Below the pieces are notes generated by a model. That model searched no databases and was not told the origin of the DNA. It saw nothing but the letters and a program-made list of their open reading frames with translations. From the NCBI GenBank assembly GCA_900553755.1, contig USEX01000002.1:1-64000 (forward strand): a stretch of 64,000 nucleotides of DNA, written 5' to 3'. The translations under genes and the position numbers were made by a program. Shown here piece after piece: positions 1-12,151 of the stretch (the first letter of the stretch is position 1; every line of letters begins with the position of its first letter). Source of the stretch: an uncultured Clostridium sp. (GTDB taxonomy: Bacteria; Bacillota; Clostridia; TANB77; CAG-508).

Positions 1-3000
1 GGATTTAATTTGCTTTTTTCGAACGGCGGATCTAAAAGTTTTATAATTCCATCTGCCTTATCTACCAAATGGTTTTCTAAGCTTTCCATTGATATATACT
101 TCTTATCATTATCTCCAGCTCCTGATATAACTGCCCAGCTTTGTGATATACTATCTATTCTGCATTCTTCATTTTGCAAGCTACCTAGAATTTCGCCATC
201 ATCCATAAATGCTCTTTTATACCATCTGCCATCCCAACCATTTGTATTTAAAGCTTTTCTCAATTTTTCTTGTATTTGCGCATATCTTTCGGCTCTTTGT
301 ATATCTTGCTTGTAATCACAAATTGGAATAAACTTGTGTAATACATCATACATAAAGAACCCTAGCCATACACTCTCTCCTTTGCCTTTTACACCAACAT
401 TACTAAATCCATCATTCCAATCTCCAGAGCCTATTAGAGGAAGACCATTTTCTCCAAATTGCAATGATTTTTCTATTGCCCTTACACAATGTTCATATAT
501 GCTTTCGCAAACATCGGACTGCCCATAAAAATCATATCTATCATTTTCATCTTTTTCCAAAATCTTGCCTTGTATATACGGAGTGTTCTCATCTAAAATT
601 TCATAATCACCTGTAAAATTTATATAATCACAAGTAACATATGGTAACCACAATAAATCATCGCTAAACCTTGTTCTTATTCCCCTTTTCGTTTCTTCAT
701 GCCACCAATGCTCAACATCACCTTCAAGAAACTGATGCTTACTATGTTTTATTATTTGGTTCCTCGTTAATTCAGGAAGAAAATATTTTACAGCCATACT
801 ATCTTGCAATTGATCTCTAAATCCATAAGCTCCTCCTGATTGGTAATATCCTGTTCTTGCAAGTAACCTTGCTTCAATAGTTTGGTATATTAGCCATCCG
901 TTTAATAATATATTAGTTGATTCTACTGGTGTTTCTACTTGAATTTTGCTAATCATATCACTCCAATATTTCTTTATTTTAAACAATTCTTCTCTGCAAT
1001 TATTTATATCTGAATACTTGTAAGCTATATCCTGACATTTGCTCTTGCTTGCTTCTTCTCCAATTATAATTGCTACATCCTTTCCGGACATTGCCTCCAA
1101 TTTTATATTCAAATTTATTGCTAGAATTCCGTCTTCACCATAAGAATTCTCACCATTAAATTCTAATTGTTCTAATCCATCCGGATTATTTAAACTAGTA
1201 TTTTTAAAGAATGATGTTTTACTTCCAGTATAAGAATTTATTTTTTCGCTACTAGATACAAACATTTTTCCGTCAAAAGTTTCATTTCCTGTATTATTTA
1301 ACAATACAACATTTGAATAATTATTAAATTCCACATTTATATTACCATTTGATTTTATCTCATCTTCGTCCATTACAGGCTTGATATAGTATACTATTTT
1401 CAATCTTCTACTTTCAGGTCTTCTATTTTCGAAATGCAATAAATTTATTTTTACGCTGTCATTTTGTGGAATAAAAACAGTATTTTCCTGTTCTATACCA
1501 CTTGAAGAATGTGCATATTTAGCATACCCAAAGCCATAAGTTACATAGTAATCATTATCATCTGGCATAGGATTCAAGCCCAAAGACCACTTTTGGCCAG
1601 TATCCAAATCTTTAAGATATATAATTTCAGATGGTATATCTGTTACTTGATTATTTGCCCATGCAGTTAGCCTATTTAATCTGCTATTATCCTTCCAAGT
1701 GTATCCTCCCATGCTTTCAGTTACCAATGTTCCAAAATGCTCATTTGCCATTATGTGGCTCCATACAGTTGGTAGCTTAGCATTTTTATTTACTTTAATT
1801 AAATATTCCTTTCCGTCTTGCGAAAATCCACCATATTCGTTAAAATACTTCAGATTTTTTTCATCTAAATTTATATTGCTTTTCTCTTCTCGTTCCTCTA
1901 TCACATATTCTTTTTTAGATTCATATACAGTTTGCTTTACAGCCTCTTTCAACTCTGCTTCGTATTCATTAATATGCTCTTCTAAGCTTCCATTACTTGC
2001 ATTAATCTCCATAGTAGCCTTCATTCTTAACAATTGCTTTTCATCATTTTTATTAATATTATTTAAGCAGTAAATTCCACCCTTTATATTAAATAGATAG
2101 CTTAAATTTTTGTTAAGCACAGCAGACTCTACTGCATCTTTCACATAATTTTCATAGCTTTCTTTTTCTTCATTTAAAATTACTAAATCTACATTTATAC
2201 CCTTGCTTCGCCAGTATTCGTACGCATTAATTGCCTCTTTTACAACATCTATATCGTTCACATTTTTTATTCTTATTAGCAAAATTGGTAAATCTCCAGA
2301 TATACCGTACTTCCATAATTCAGAAGTAGGATATAATGCACTTTTTATATTATTTTTTGATATATTTACTTTTGGCTTAAATAGCAAATATGACATAAGT
2401 TTTTGATAAACTTCTATATCTTTAGCTTTTAAGCCTAGATATCTAGTTTCCGCTTCTACTCTTGCCTTTGATAGTTCAAATGTTCTTTGTACAGTTTCAT
2501 TGTTCGAATATTTAGTTATATTTGCTATTGCCTCTTCCTTACTTTCTGCCACTGCTATTATTAAATCTAAAATCTTGCTTTCCTCTGGTTGTATATTAAT
2601 AATTTTCTTTAATGCAACTATTGGGTCTGTTACGTGTTCAATTCTTTTACTAAATGGACTAGAATTAATTACTTCTCTTGGAAGATTCAAGTTACATCTT
2701 CCATAAAATTTTTCTTTATCTATTTCATACTCTAGCTCTCCATTAATATCATCTTCTTGATATAATTTAATACCCATATAAAGTTCTCTATCGTCTTTAT
2801 CTCTTGCATTTCTCTTCACAATTATTGTATTCAAACCTTCTATATATTCATACGAAACAAACAGATTATTAAAAGCTTTATGCGCATAATCCTGCATTTT
2901 GGTAGAAAGTATTGGTTCAATATAGCTTGTTACTTCTAAAATTTGCTCTGTAATTCCCATATTTTTTAATTCTAATCTTCGTATCTCCACCGCTTCATCT

Positions 3001-6000
3001 GTTGCTACAATAATCTTAGTTGTAGTCCTTGCAGAACCATCAAGCCTTACAATTTTATTCATGTCTGGATAGAAACTAACACTATATTTATCAGGCTTTG
3101 CTAAATATCTAGAATATGTGTTAGTCCATATTCTCTTATTTCTAATATCCTTTATAAAAAATATAATTCCTTGAGCCTCGTCATCAGTAGGCTTAAATCT
3201 ATTAATTTGAATTCCATTATAATTGCTATATCCATTGCCATATTGATCCATAATGATTGAATATTTATCATTTGCAATCACATTTGAAATGTTTAGGTTT
3301 TCGTCTATTTTATTATATTTTCTACAGCTATAATCTTCATAATCTACGTATTTTATTTTTTCAACCTTTTCTTTCTCTTCTTTTGTAATAACCATGTTTT
3401 CTGGCATTTTCTCTTCTAACAATATTTTTATTGCCTGCATTTGTGGATTTTTCATAAACCTTTTTTGCAAAACATTGTCATTAAAAAAGTTATCTATTGA
3501 TAGTAAAATCAAGCCCTGATGATGTGCCATATATGTTTTTACTATTTCACAATTTTTTCTAACTCTGTTTGGAGTATAATCAATAGATTCATAAAATCCA
3601 TACTGCCCATACATTCCTTGCTCTTTTAAAATCTTTATATTTGCCATTACCCCCAGAGCATCTTGAGGCAGTGCTAATATCGTTCCATAGCTAGACACAA
3701 CAATCTCATCTGCCAATCCTCTTTTTAATCCTAGCCATGGTATCCCAAATGCTTTATACTGATAATTATTATACAAATCTTTTAAGTTAAAAGCCGCTTC
3801 AGAAAATCCCCATGGAACTCCCAGTTTATTAGCATACATTTTTTGGCTCATAATCATGAATTTGCAAGATTCGTCCAAAATACTTCCTGGATATTGAGGT
3901 ATATTTATATTTGGCATCAAATACTCAAACGCAGTTCCAGACCACGATACAAGTCCTTTATAATTATTTAATGTAGTTAGTGTTCTGCTTAAATTGTGCC
4001 AGTGCTTTGATGAAATATCTTTTTTAGCAATTGCTACTAAGCTTGTTTGCCTCGCTTCAGACGCTAATAAATCGTAATAAGAATCTGTAAGTTTATTTTC
4101 TTCCACATTATATCCAACTGAAAATAATCGGTTTTTACTATCATATAACTTCGAAAAATCTGTAGTTTCTATAATATTTTCTAAAATTTCCAGCATTGAA
4201 TTTATCTTTAATATTGCTTGTTCGTCTTCTTTTAATTTATCTTTTGCCTCCTCTAGAAATTGCAATACCACATATAAATATCCCACAAAATTTCCACTAT
4301 CTACCGAAGATATATAGCGTGGAACTAATGGTTCCAAGGTTTGTATATTATACCAATTATATAAATGCCCATTCCATTTTTGCAAACCAGATATAGTATC
4401 CACCATTTTATATAGCAAATCTATTGTATCTTCTAAAGTTTCAAATTTTAAATCATAGCTTGCTATTACTGATAGTAAAGCCAAACCAATATTCGTTGAA
4501 GAAGTTCTATCTATAAAATTTGGTTTTCTATCACCTTGATAATTGTCTGGCGGCAAGAAATTATTTTTCTCGTTCAAATTTTCTTTAAAATATAACCACG
4601 TTTTATAGGCCGTATCTAATAAGAAATTTTTATCCTCTTGGCTTAGCTTTTTCTCTTCTGCTTCTACTTTTTTGCTTATTTTATGCATTATTACTGGAGC
4701 TATAATCCATAATACCGCTATTACAGCAAGTGCAGTTTTTACACCCACATCCATTTGCCAAAAATTTATTAATAATATCACTATTCCAACTATTATATTA
4801 GCACACATATTTTTAAAATATGAGTATAAATCTTTTTTAGAATTTCTTTCTGCTTCTTCCGATGTTTCCCACTCCAATAAGTGTTTTTTACTTCTGCATA
4901 ATCTGTATAAAGTTTTTACTTCAGCTTTTACAGCCATCCATGCTTTATCGGGAATTAGCATCACGTTTATTACTGCTCTATAAAAAGAAGCAGATAAACC
5001 AGTTATTGATTTTGTAAAGCTTTTGGTTTTTATATCATTTTCTTTTTTGCATACAGCAAAATTAATTAAATCCAATACAAAAGGAATAATCATTGTAATT
5101 AAAGCTATGGCAAAAAAGCCCCATATATTGCACTTTAATACCAAACTTAAGGTACAGCTATACAAAATTGTTATTAAAGTAGCTGTTTCCAATTTGCTTC
5201 TAAAAATATTACTTAATATTTTATACTTACTTAAAAAATTAAGTGGATTTCTCTTTATTTCTCCATTTTTATTTTCAATTTTATCCTTAAGCCATAATAT
5301 AATTTGGTAATCTCCTCTTGTCCATCTATACAGCCTTTTTTTATAACTCATATAATTAGTTGGGCATCCATCCATCAGCATTATATCTGATGCATAACCG
5401 CTTCTTAAATAACTACCTTCTAGTAAATCATGGCTTAGTACAGTATTTTCTTTTATTTCGTTATTTAAAACAGTTTCAAAAACTTCTAAATCGTATATTC
5501 CTTTTCCTGAATATATTCCTTCATCAAAATTATCCTGATATAAATCAGAAATTGCATTTGTGTATGAATCTGTTCCTCCTTTCCCAGCATATAGCATAGA
5601 GAATACACTTCTTTGTGTTTCTTCTAAATTTACTCCCACTCTAGGCGCAATTAACCCATGACCGGACACAACCAAATCCTTTTCCTCATTTAGTTCAGGT
5701 CTATTTAAAATATGAGCCATAGCCCCTATCATCTCTAATCCAGAGTTAAGAGTTAAATCTGTATCCGAGTCAATTGTTATCACATATTTTATTTTTGGTA
5801 TTTGGTTTAATGTATTTATTCTAAATGGATTTTTTATTTTTCCCAATACATACTCATTAAATTGATTTAATATTCCCCTTTTTCTTTCCCATCCTAAATA
5901 GCAATTTTCTTTATCATTCCAAATACGTTTTCTATACACAAAACCGAAAGTATCATAGCTGTTATTAGCATATTTTTCATTTAATTTTTTTGCTTCATTT

Positions 6001-7572
6001 ACTCCGGCTTCAATTACTTCTGCATCAAATTCTTCTTCTTCTTTATCACTACTGCTGCAATCTCCTAACAATGCCAAATACAAATTAGAACTTTTATTGG
6101 CTATATAAAAAACTTCTAATTTCTCCATCAATTTTTTTACTTGTTCTTTGCTTTTCAATATTGTTGGTATTACTACATAAGTTGCATATTCTTCTGGAAT
6201 TCCATTTTGAAAATCTAGCTTTGGAATCAATTTTGGCTTCACCGTTTTACTTAAAACAAATTGTATAATTTTAGTTACTATATTTTCAATTGGTAACAAG
6301 ATACAAACAAACATAATTATTGATAATAAAAAGTTTGATGTTTGCTTATACAATACTTCTATAAATATTAAATCTAGTACTACAGTAAATAGCCATATTG
6401 CAAATACATATAGCTCGGCTTTTTGTTTTTTAGTTAAATATTTCTTGTTTTTATTTTGCAAATAATTTAATAGCACATATTTCCCATCTGAAACTAAATA
6501 GTATCCAACATGAGATTTTTTTCCTTCTCCTTTAGCGCTTAATTCTAAGCATTTCTGAGCTATATATATTTCAGATAATTTTGTTTTTTCTGATATTTCC
6601 TTTATGGTATTTCTATACAACACTTTTGTATTAACATCCATTTTTTCGTATTGCTTAGCAGGATCCTGCTTTAAAATATCTTCAACCCCATTAATTCTTT
6701 CAAATATCTCCAAAAAGTTTATACGTGATATATTCTTAAGGCTTGTTATACAATTGCCCATAGATAATTTCTTTACAGCAATATCAAAATGTTCTTTTTT
6801 TATTATCTCCTCCGTTGTAGTTCCTGCCTTATTTACTTCCTCTTCCAATATTTTTAAATATGGATATGCTTGCCTTCCGAATTTTTTTCAACCTATAAGA
6901 CATATATTCCACAAAGGTGTTAATCTCTGATTTTATATACACCCTATTTACATTATTTTCTCTATATTTAGACTGGTTTTCTCTATCAATGGTTTTTGAT
7001 AATATATTTTCCACCTTGTATTTTTGAATCTGAGATAGATACACTCTTTCACTAATTTGTCTTATATTTTCTATAAGTGCTATTTGCAAAAATGTTCCTA
7101 TATTCCATATCTCGTCCATGCTTAGTGCCTTTTTGTTTTGATAACTTCTAAGCATCTCTTCTAAATTTTTATTATCTATCTTCCCATCCGTATATGCTAC
7201 CATTTCTGCTGCTAGCACATATATTCTAGCAAATCCAGCATATCTTCCATTTGATAAAGACACAAAGTTTTTATATTTTTTTAATGTTAAGTCCTTTGTT
7301 ATATTTTTTACTATTTCTTCTATTACATACAAATTATCCAAAATCCACTCTCCTGCTGGATGTATTGGAATTCCCATTTTTATATGTTCATTCAATAATT
7401 TATACACTTGCTTTATCACAATATAATTTTCATTTAGTCTATTAATTGGATATGTTTCTAAAGAAGCCTTATCTTTTAACACATGGTCAGATGCAATTTT
7501 CTTTAGATATGACTCTAATTGATACTTGTCTAAAACAGCTCCTTGTATATTCAACACTTTTTTATTTTTCAC
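1..7572 (-). pseudogene. Cyclic beta-1,2-glucan synthase-like protein (GT84/GH94), frameshifted, 3' end outside window
   Basis: Seen: minus-strand reading gives an NdvB-type protein. The N-terminal part (7572 to about 6889) has the family's GEWILDN and ENIRQ-type helices. It then leaves frame at an A7 run, and the rest reads openly to position 1 in the next frame (RQAYPYLKILEEE onward). The second part has membrane segments (about 6240-6450, 5080-5200, 4690-4810), a glycosyltransferase DxD-type motif (IDSDTDL, near 5770) and the GH94 motif GDWNDGF near 415. Known: this family makes cyclic beta-1,2-glucan at the membrane from UDP-glucose and trims chain length by phosphorolysis. Start: GTG at 7572 has AAGGAG upstream; an earlier TTG at 7617 has its Shine-Dalgarno inside the reading frame. 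Removing one A from the run restores a single protein of over 2,500 residues. It lies just downstream of cwlD on the same strand. The broken state may be real, programmed slippage, or a sequence error. Confidence 0.85.
6882..6888 (-). other. A7 homopolymer frameshift site in the glucan synthase gene
   Basis: Seen: seven T on the plus strand (A7 in the coding sense). Reading with six A continues RLKK directly into FGRQAYPYLKIL, which fits the family; with seven A the frame ends about 20 codons later at GRGSK-stop. The site could be a true mutation, transcriptional slippage, or a base-calling error. Confidence 0.8.
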
Positions 7573-7629
7573 AAAAAATCCACTCCTTGGTATATGTTTT
7601 ACACATATTTTCTCCAAGAAGTGGAAAAA

Positions 7630-8341
7630 TTATACGAAATATTGCATTATTCCATTGTATATTCCCCATGCTAATTTATCTTGATATTCATCTTGCTGAA
7701 GTAACTTTTCTTCTTCTGGGTTGGATAAAAAGCCGCATTCAACTATCGTTGTAGGAATTTCTACTTTTTTTATTATATATATATTGTTAATTTTTAATGG
7801 TTCTCTTTTATTTTCTTTTTGCATCGCCTCATTTAAATTGTTCTGTATTGAAGTAGCTAGTTTTTTGCTATCTTCATTACCATCTTTGAAAAAAGTTTGC
7901 CATCCACTATATTGGCTTTGAGGTATTTTATTAAGATGAATACTTACAAAAATATCAGCTGAAGAATTATTGCCTATTTTTACTCTATTTTTTATATCTG
8001 AATTCTTTTTGTCTCTTAGTGTCTTCTTATCTAAGTCATAAATTGCATTTTCATCAGATCTAGTTAATATTACTTCCGTTCCACTTTGTTCTAGCAACTG
8101 CTGCAACTTTAAAACTATTTTTAAGTTAATATCCGCTTCACTCACGCCATTATTACTAACCGCTCCGACCATCTGGTTTTCCATGCCCAGCATCTATTAC
8201 AATTGTTTTATCTGATGCTGGCAAGCTTACTGTTTGTATATATTGATTTTCTTTTTCTCCTGTTTCTAGCAAAAATACTAATATTGATAAAAATACTAAA
8301 GACAAGATTAATGTTATTCTTTTTTTGTTTAGTATAATCAT
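7630..8341 (-). pseudogene. cwlD: N-acetylmuramoyl-L-alanine amidase, CwlD-like, frameshifted
   Basis: Seen: a short hydrophobic N-terminus (residues about 8-25, signal anchor) followed by the Amidase_3 signature TIVIDAGHGKPDG. One extra base (plus-strand G at 8167) then shifts the frame. The rest reads on in another frame as GAVSNNGVSEADINL, ADIFVSIHLNK and VECGFLSNPEEEK. The zinc ligands (H in AGHG, E in GVSE, H in SIHL) and the catalytic E in VECGF are all kept. Known: CwlD cleaves the peptide side chain from muramic acid during muramic-lactam formation in spore cortex. Start: ATG at 8341 has GAGG six bases upstream. An inverted repeat (8351-8359 with 8373-8381) overlaps this ribosome binding site. 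Because all active-site residues survive, the lesion is recent or an error. Confidence 0.85.
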
Positions 8342-8412
8342 AATAACCTCACACATATAGTTTTTAGTAAATTATATGTGTAAGATTCGTTTTTATTACG
8401 AACCTTTTTGAT

Positions 8413-8507
8413 TATTTACTTATTTCATATTTTCCAGTTTGCTCATTTAAACTTAAGGTTACATCAAATGTAAATATAACCACTAAAATTATGCTCAGTA
8501 TTACCAT
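8413..8507 (-). CDS. Possible 31-residue hydrophobic peptide
   Basis: Seen: an ATG at 8507 opens 31 codons, starting MVILSIILVVIFTF (a likely membrane helix) and ending in a polar tail LNEQTGKYEISK. GAGAG lies seven bases upstream, inside the 3' arm of the rpoC terminator. It sits between rpoC and cwlD on the same strand. No family recognised; it may be chance. Confidence 0.2.
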
Positions 8508-8554
8508 AAAAAACTCTCATTTAGACATTTAATATATCCTATGAGAGTTTTTTT
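8508..8554. terminator. Terminator hairpin after rpoC
   Basis: Seen: arms AAAACTCTCAT (8510-8520) and ATGAGAGTTTT (8541-8551) with T runs on both sides. It lies directly past the rpoC stop on the minus strand, so it would end the rpoBC transcript. Confidence 0.75.
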
Positions 8555-8558
8555 ATTA

Positions 8559-11500
8559 TTATTCTATTGTCTCATCGTCATCTGTATTATCTACAGATTC
8601 TTCTGAATTTTCTTCTGCTTCATTTACTTTTTCTGTATTTATTTGTACATCTTTGTACCTCTTCATACCAGTTCCAGCAGGAATTAATTTACCGATGATA
8701 ACATTTTCTTTTAATCCTATTAATTCATCAGTTTTACCTTTTATTGCTGCTTCTGTTAATACTCTTGTTGTTTCTTGGAATGAAGCTGCAGATAAGAAGC
8801 TATCTGTTGCAAGAGATGCTTTAGTAATACCTAATAATACTCTCTTTCCAGTTGCAGGTCTTAAGCCTTGAGCTATTACTTCTTTGTTCTTATCTTCAAA
8901 ATCATACATATCTACAAGTGATCCAGAAAGTAAATCTGTATCTCCATTATCTTCAACTCTTACTTTCTTAAGCATTTGTCTTCCAATAACTTCAATGTGT
9001 TTATCGTTAATATCAACACCTTGGTTTCTATAAACTTTTTGAACTTCTTGTATTAAGTATTGGTATACACCATCTGGTCCATTTATAGCTAATACTTCTG
9101 CTGGGTTCTTAGAACCTTCTGTAATTTGATCTCCAGCACCTATTGTATCTCCATCTCTAACTTTTAGTTTTGATCCAAATGGAATTACATATGTTCTGCT
9201 ATCGTCGTTAGATGTTACAATTACTTCACGTTTCTTCTTATCGTCAGATATCTTTACCGTTCCAGCTATTTCAGATATTATAGCTAATCCCTTTGGTTTA
9301 CGAGCTTCAAAAAGCTCCTCAACTCTAGGAAGACCTTGTGTGATATCTGCAACACCAGCAACACCACCAGAGTGTATAGTTCTCATTGTAAGCTGTGTAC
9401 CAGGCTCACCAATTGATTGTGCTGCAATTATTCCTATTGTATCTCCTATATCAACTTCTTTATGGCTAGCTAATCCCATACCATAGCATTTAGCACAAAC
9501 ACCATGTTTTGTTCTACAATGGAATACTGTACGAACTTTAAGTTTTGTAATACCAGCTTCCACTATTTTATCTGCTAAATCTTCTGTAATTAAAGTATTC
9601 TTATCTACAATTATTTTTCCTGTTGTAGGATCTTTAACATCGTCTAATGGATATCTTCCTAATAATCTTTCTTGCATTTTTTCTATTACTTGATTTTCAT
9701 CTTTAATATCAGAAACTTCAATTCCTTCCCTAGAACCACAGTCTTCTTCTCTTACTATTATATCTTGAGAAACATCAACTAATCTTCTTGTTAAGTAACC
9801 AGAGTCTGCTGTTCTTAAAGCTGTATCAGAAAGACCTTTACGAGCTCCATGGGCAGATATAAAGTACTCTAATGCATCTAGACCTTCCCTGAATGATGAC
9901 TTGATTGGTATCTCTACTGTTTTACCTGTTGTACTTGCCATAAGTCCACGCATACCAGCAATTTGTTTTAACTGGTCTAAGTTACCTCTGGCTCCTGAAT
10001 CAGACATCATGAATACTGGGTTTTCTTTATCGAAGTTATTTTTCATTGCCTCTTTTACATCGTTTGTAGCTTTTTCCCATATTTTTATTACTTGATTATA
10101 TCGCTCGTCGTTTGTAATTAAACCACGCTTATATTGTTTTAATACTTGGTCTACTTGTGCTTGGGCATCAGCAATTATTGTTTTCTTTTCTGGTGGCACT
10201 TGCACATCATCAACAGAAACTGTAATTCCACCTAATGTAGAATATTTATAACCTGTAGACTTAATATAATCTAGCAATTCTGCAGTTCTGCTTAATCCAT
10301 GAACATTAATACATTTTCCGATTATTGTTCCTAAGTTTTTCTTAGATACAACAAAGTCAATTTCATATTTTAATGCATTCTTTGGACTTCTTCTATCTAC
10401 AAAACCTAAGTCTTGTGGTATACCTGTATTGAATAAAATTCTACCAACTGTTGTTTGTACCTTTCTTTCAATATCCATACCATTTAATACACCAGTTCTT
10501 CTAACAAATATCTTTGCATGCATTCCTAAATCGCCATTTGCATTTGCCATTATAGCTTCTTCTGGAGATGAAAAGTACTTGCCTTCTCCTTTTTCTCCGT
10601 CTAAATCCATTGTTAAATAATAGCTTCCTAAAATCATATCCTGTGTAGGAATTGTAACTGGTCTACCATCTTGTGGTTTTAACAAGTTGTTTTCTGAAAG
10701 CATTAAGTACCTTGCTTCTGCTTGAGCTTCTGGTGATAAAGGCAAGTGAATAGCCATCTGGTCACCATCGAAGTCTGCGTTGAATGCTGTACAAACTAAT
10801 GGGTGCAATTTTATTGCTCTACCTTCTACTAAAACTGGCTCAAATGCTTGAATACCTAATCTATGTAGTGTTGGCGCACGGTTTAAAAGTACTGGGTGAT
10901 CTTTTATAACATCTTCCAATATATCCCATACTTCTGGGCGTAATCTTTCTACCATTCTTTTTGCATTTTTAATGTTGTGTGCTATTCCACGTCCAACTAA
11001 TTCTTTCATAACAAATGGTTTAAATAATTCTACTGCCATTTCCTTTGGCACACCGCATTGATAAATTTTAAGCTCTGGTCCGACAACTATAACTGAACGT
11101 CCTGAATAGTCAACACGTTTTCCTAGTAAGTTTTGTCTGAATCTTCCTTGTTTTCCCTTTAATAAATCTGATAAAGATTTTAATGGTCTGTTCCCAGCTC
11201 CTGTAACAGGTCTTCCACGTCTTCCATTATCTATTAAAGCATCAACAGATTCTTGTAACATTCTTTTTTCGTTTCTTACTATTATTTCTGGAGCACCAAG
11301 CTCTAGTAATCTTTTTAATCTGTTATTTCTGTTTATAACTCTCCTGTATAAATCATTTAAATCTGATGTAGCAAATCTACCACCATCCAATTGAACCATT
11401 GGTCTTAAATCTGGTGGAATAACTGGAACAACGTTCATAATCATCCATTCAGGTCTATTTCCTGATAATTTAAATGATTCTACAGTATCTAATCTTTTTA

Positions 11501-12122
11501 CTAGTTTTGCTTTTTTTTGCTCGCTAGCTTTTTCTATCTCTTTCTTTAATTTATCTGATAATTTTTCTACGTCAATTTCAGATAACAATTTTCTAACTGG
11601 TTCAGCGCCCATTTCTGCTGTAAATGAGTCTTTACCAAATTTTTCTCTTGCTTCTACATATTCTTTTTCAGATAATACTTGGCATTTTGAAAGTGTACTT
11701 GTACCTTTATCTGTTACTATGTAAGATGCGAAATATATAACTTTTTCTAAAGCTTTAGGAGAAACATCTAGCATTAAAGCTATTCTACTTGGAATTCCTT
11801 TAAAATACCAGATGTGAGCTACTGGGGCAGCAAGCTCTATGTGCCCCATTCTCTCTCTTCTTACTTTAGATTTAGTAACTTCAACACCACATCTATCACA
11901 AACAATACCTTTATACCTTACTCTTTTATATTTTCCACAATGGCATTCCCAATCCTTTGTAGGTCCAAATATTTTCTCACAGAATAAACCATCTTTTTCT
12001 GGTTTTAATGTTCTGTAGTTAATAGTTTCTGGCTTTTTTACTTCACCATGTGACCATTCTCTTATCTTCTCATCAGATGCAATGCCGATTTTCATTTTAT
12101 CAAAATTTTCTAATTCATCCAC
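8559..12122 (-). CDS. rpoC: DNA-directed RNA polymerase subunit beta'
   Basis: Seen: 1187 residues with the N-terminal zinc ribbon (CHCGKY...CDRCGV, about residues 60-78), [25 protein letters not shown], the catalytic NADFDGDQM loop, the second zinc site ([13 protein letters not shown]) and [17 protein letters not shown]. It has a short acidic tail. Known: forms the catalytic Mg site and clamp of RNA polymerase. The length is that of Firmicutes RpoC. It follows rpoB with a 29-bp gap and ends at a strong terminator, so the two form an operon. Start: ATG 12122 is about 12 bases from the GGGGG ribosome binding site; an in-frame TTG two codons upstream (12128) is better spaced and could be the true start. 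Confidence 0.98.
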   Translation of the reverse strand: MDELENFDKMKIGIASDEKIREWSHGEVKKPETINYRTLKPEKDGLFCEKIFGPTKDWECHCGKYKRVRYKGIVCDRCGVEVTKSKVRRERMGHIELAAPVAHIWYFKGIPSRIALMLDVSPKALEKVIYFASYIVTDKGTSTLSKCQVLSEKEYVEAREKFGKDSFTAEMGAEPVRKLLSEIDVEKLSDKLKKEIEKASEQKKAKLVKRLDTVESFKLSGNRPEWMIMNVVPVIPPDLRPMVQLDGGRFATSDLNDLYRRVINRNNRLKRLLELGAPEIIVRNEKRMLQESVDALIDNGRRGRPVTGAGNRPLKSLSDLLKGKQGRFRQNLLGKRVDYSGRSVIVVGPELKIYQCGVPKEMAVELFKPFVMKELVGRGIAHNIKNAKRMVERLRPEVWDILEDVIKDHPVLLNRAPTLHRLGIQAFEPVLVEGRAIKLHPLVCTAFNADFDGDQMAIHLPLSPEAQAEARYLMLSENNLLKPQDGRPVTIPTQDMILGSYYLTMDLDGEKGEGKYFSSPEEAIMANANGDLGMHAKIFVRRTGVLNGMDIERKVQTTVGRILFNTGIPQDLGFVDRRSPKNALKYEIDFVVSKKNLGTIIGKCINVHGLSRTAELLDYIKSTGYKYSTLGGITVSVDDVQVPPEKKTIIADAQAQVDQVLKQYKRGLITNDERYNQVIKIWEKATNDVKEAMKNNFDKENPVFMMSDSGARGNLDQLKQIAGMRGLMASTTGKTVEIPIKSSFREGLDALEYFISAHGARKGLSDTALRTADSGYLTRRLVDVSQDIIVREEDCGSREGIEVSDIKDENQVIEKMQERLLGRYPLDDVKDPTTGKIIVDKNTLITEDLADKIVEAGITKLKVRTVFHCRTKHGVCAKCYGMGLASHKEVDIGDTIGIIAAQSIGEPGTQLTMRTIHSGGVAGVADITQGLPRVEELFEARKPKGLAIISEIAGTVKISDDKKKREVIVTSNDDSRTYVIPFGSKLKVRDGDTIGAGDQITEGSKNPAEVLAINGPDGVYQYLIQEVQKVYRNQGVDINDKHIEVIGRQMLKKVRVEDNGDTDLLSGSLVDMYDFEDKNKEVIAQGLRPATGKRVLLGITKASLATDSFLSAASFQETTRVLTEAAIKGKTDELIGLKENVIIGKLIPAGTGMKRYKDVQINTEKVNEAEENSEESVDNTDDDETIE

Positions 12123-12151
12123 AATTTTTGCCCCCTTGGATTATATTTTTA

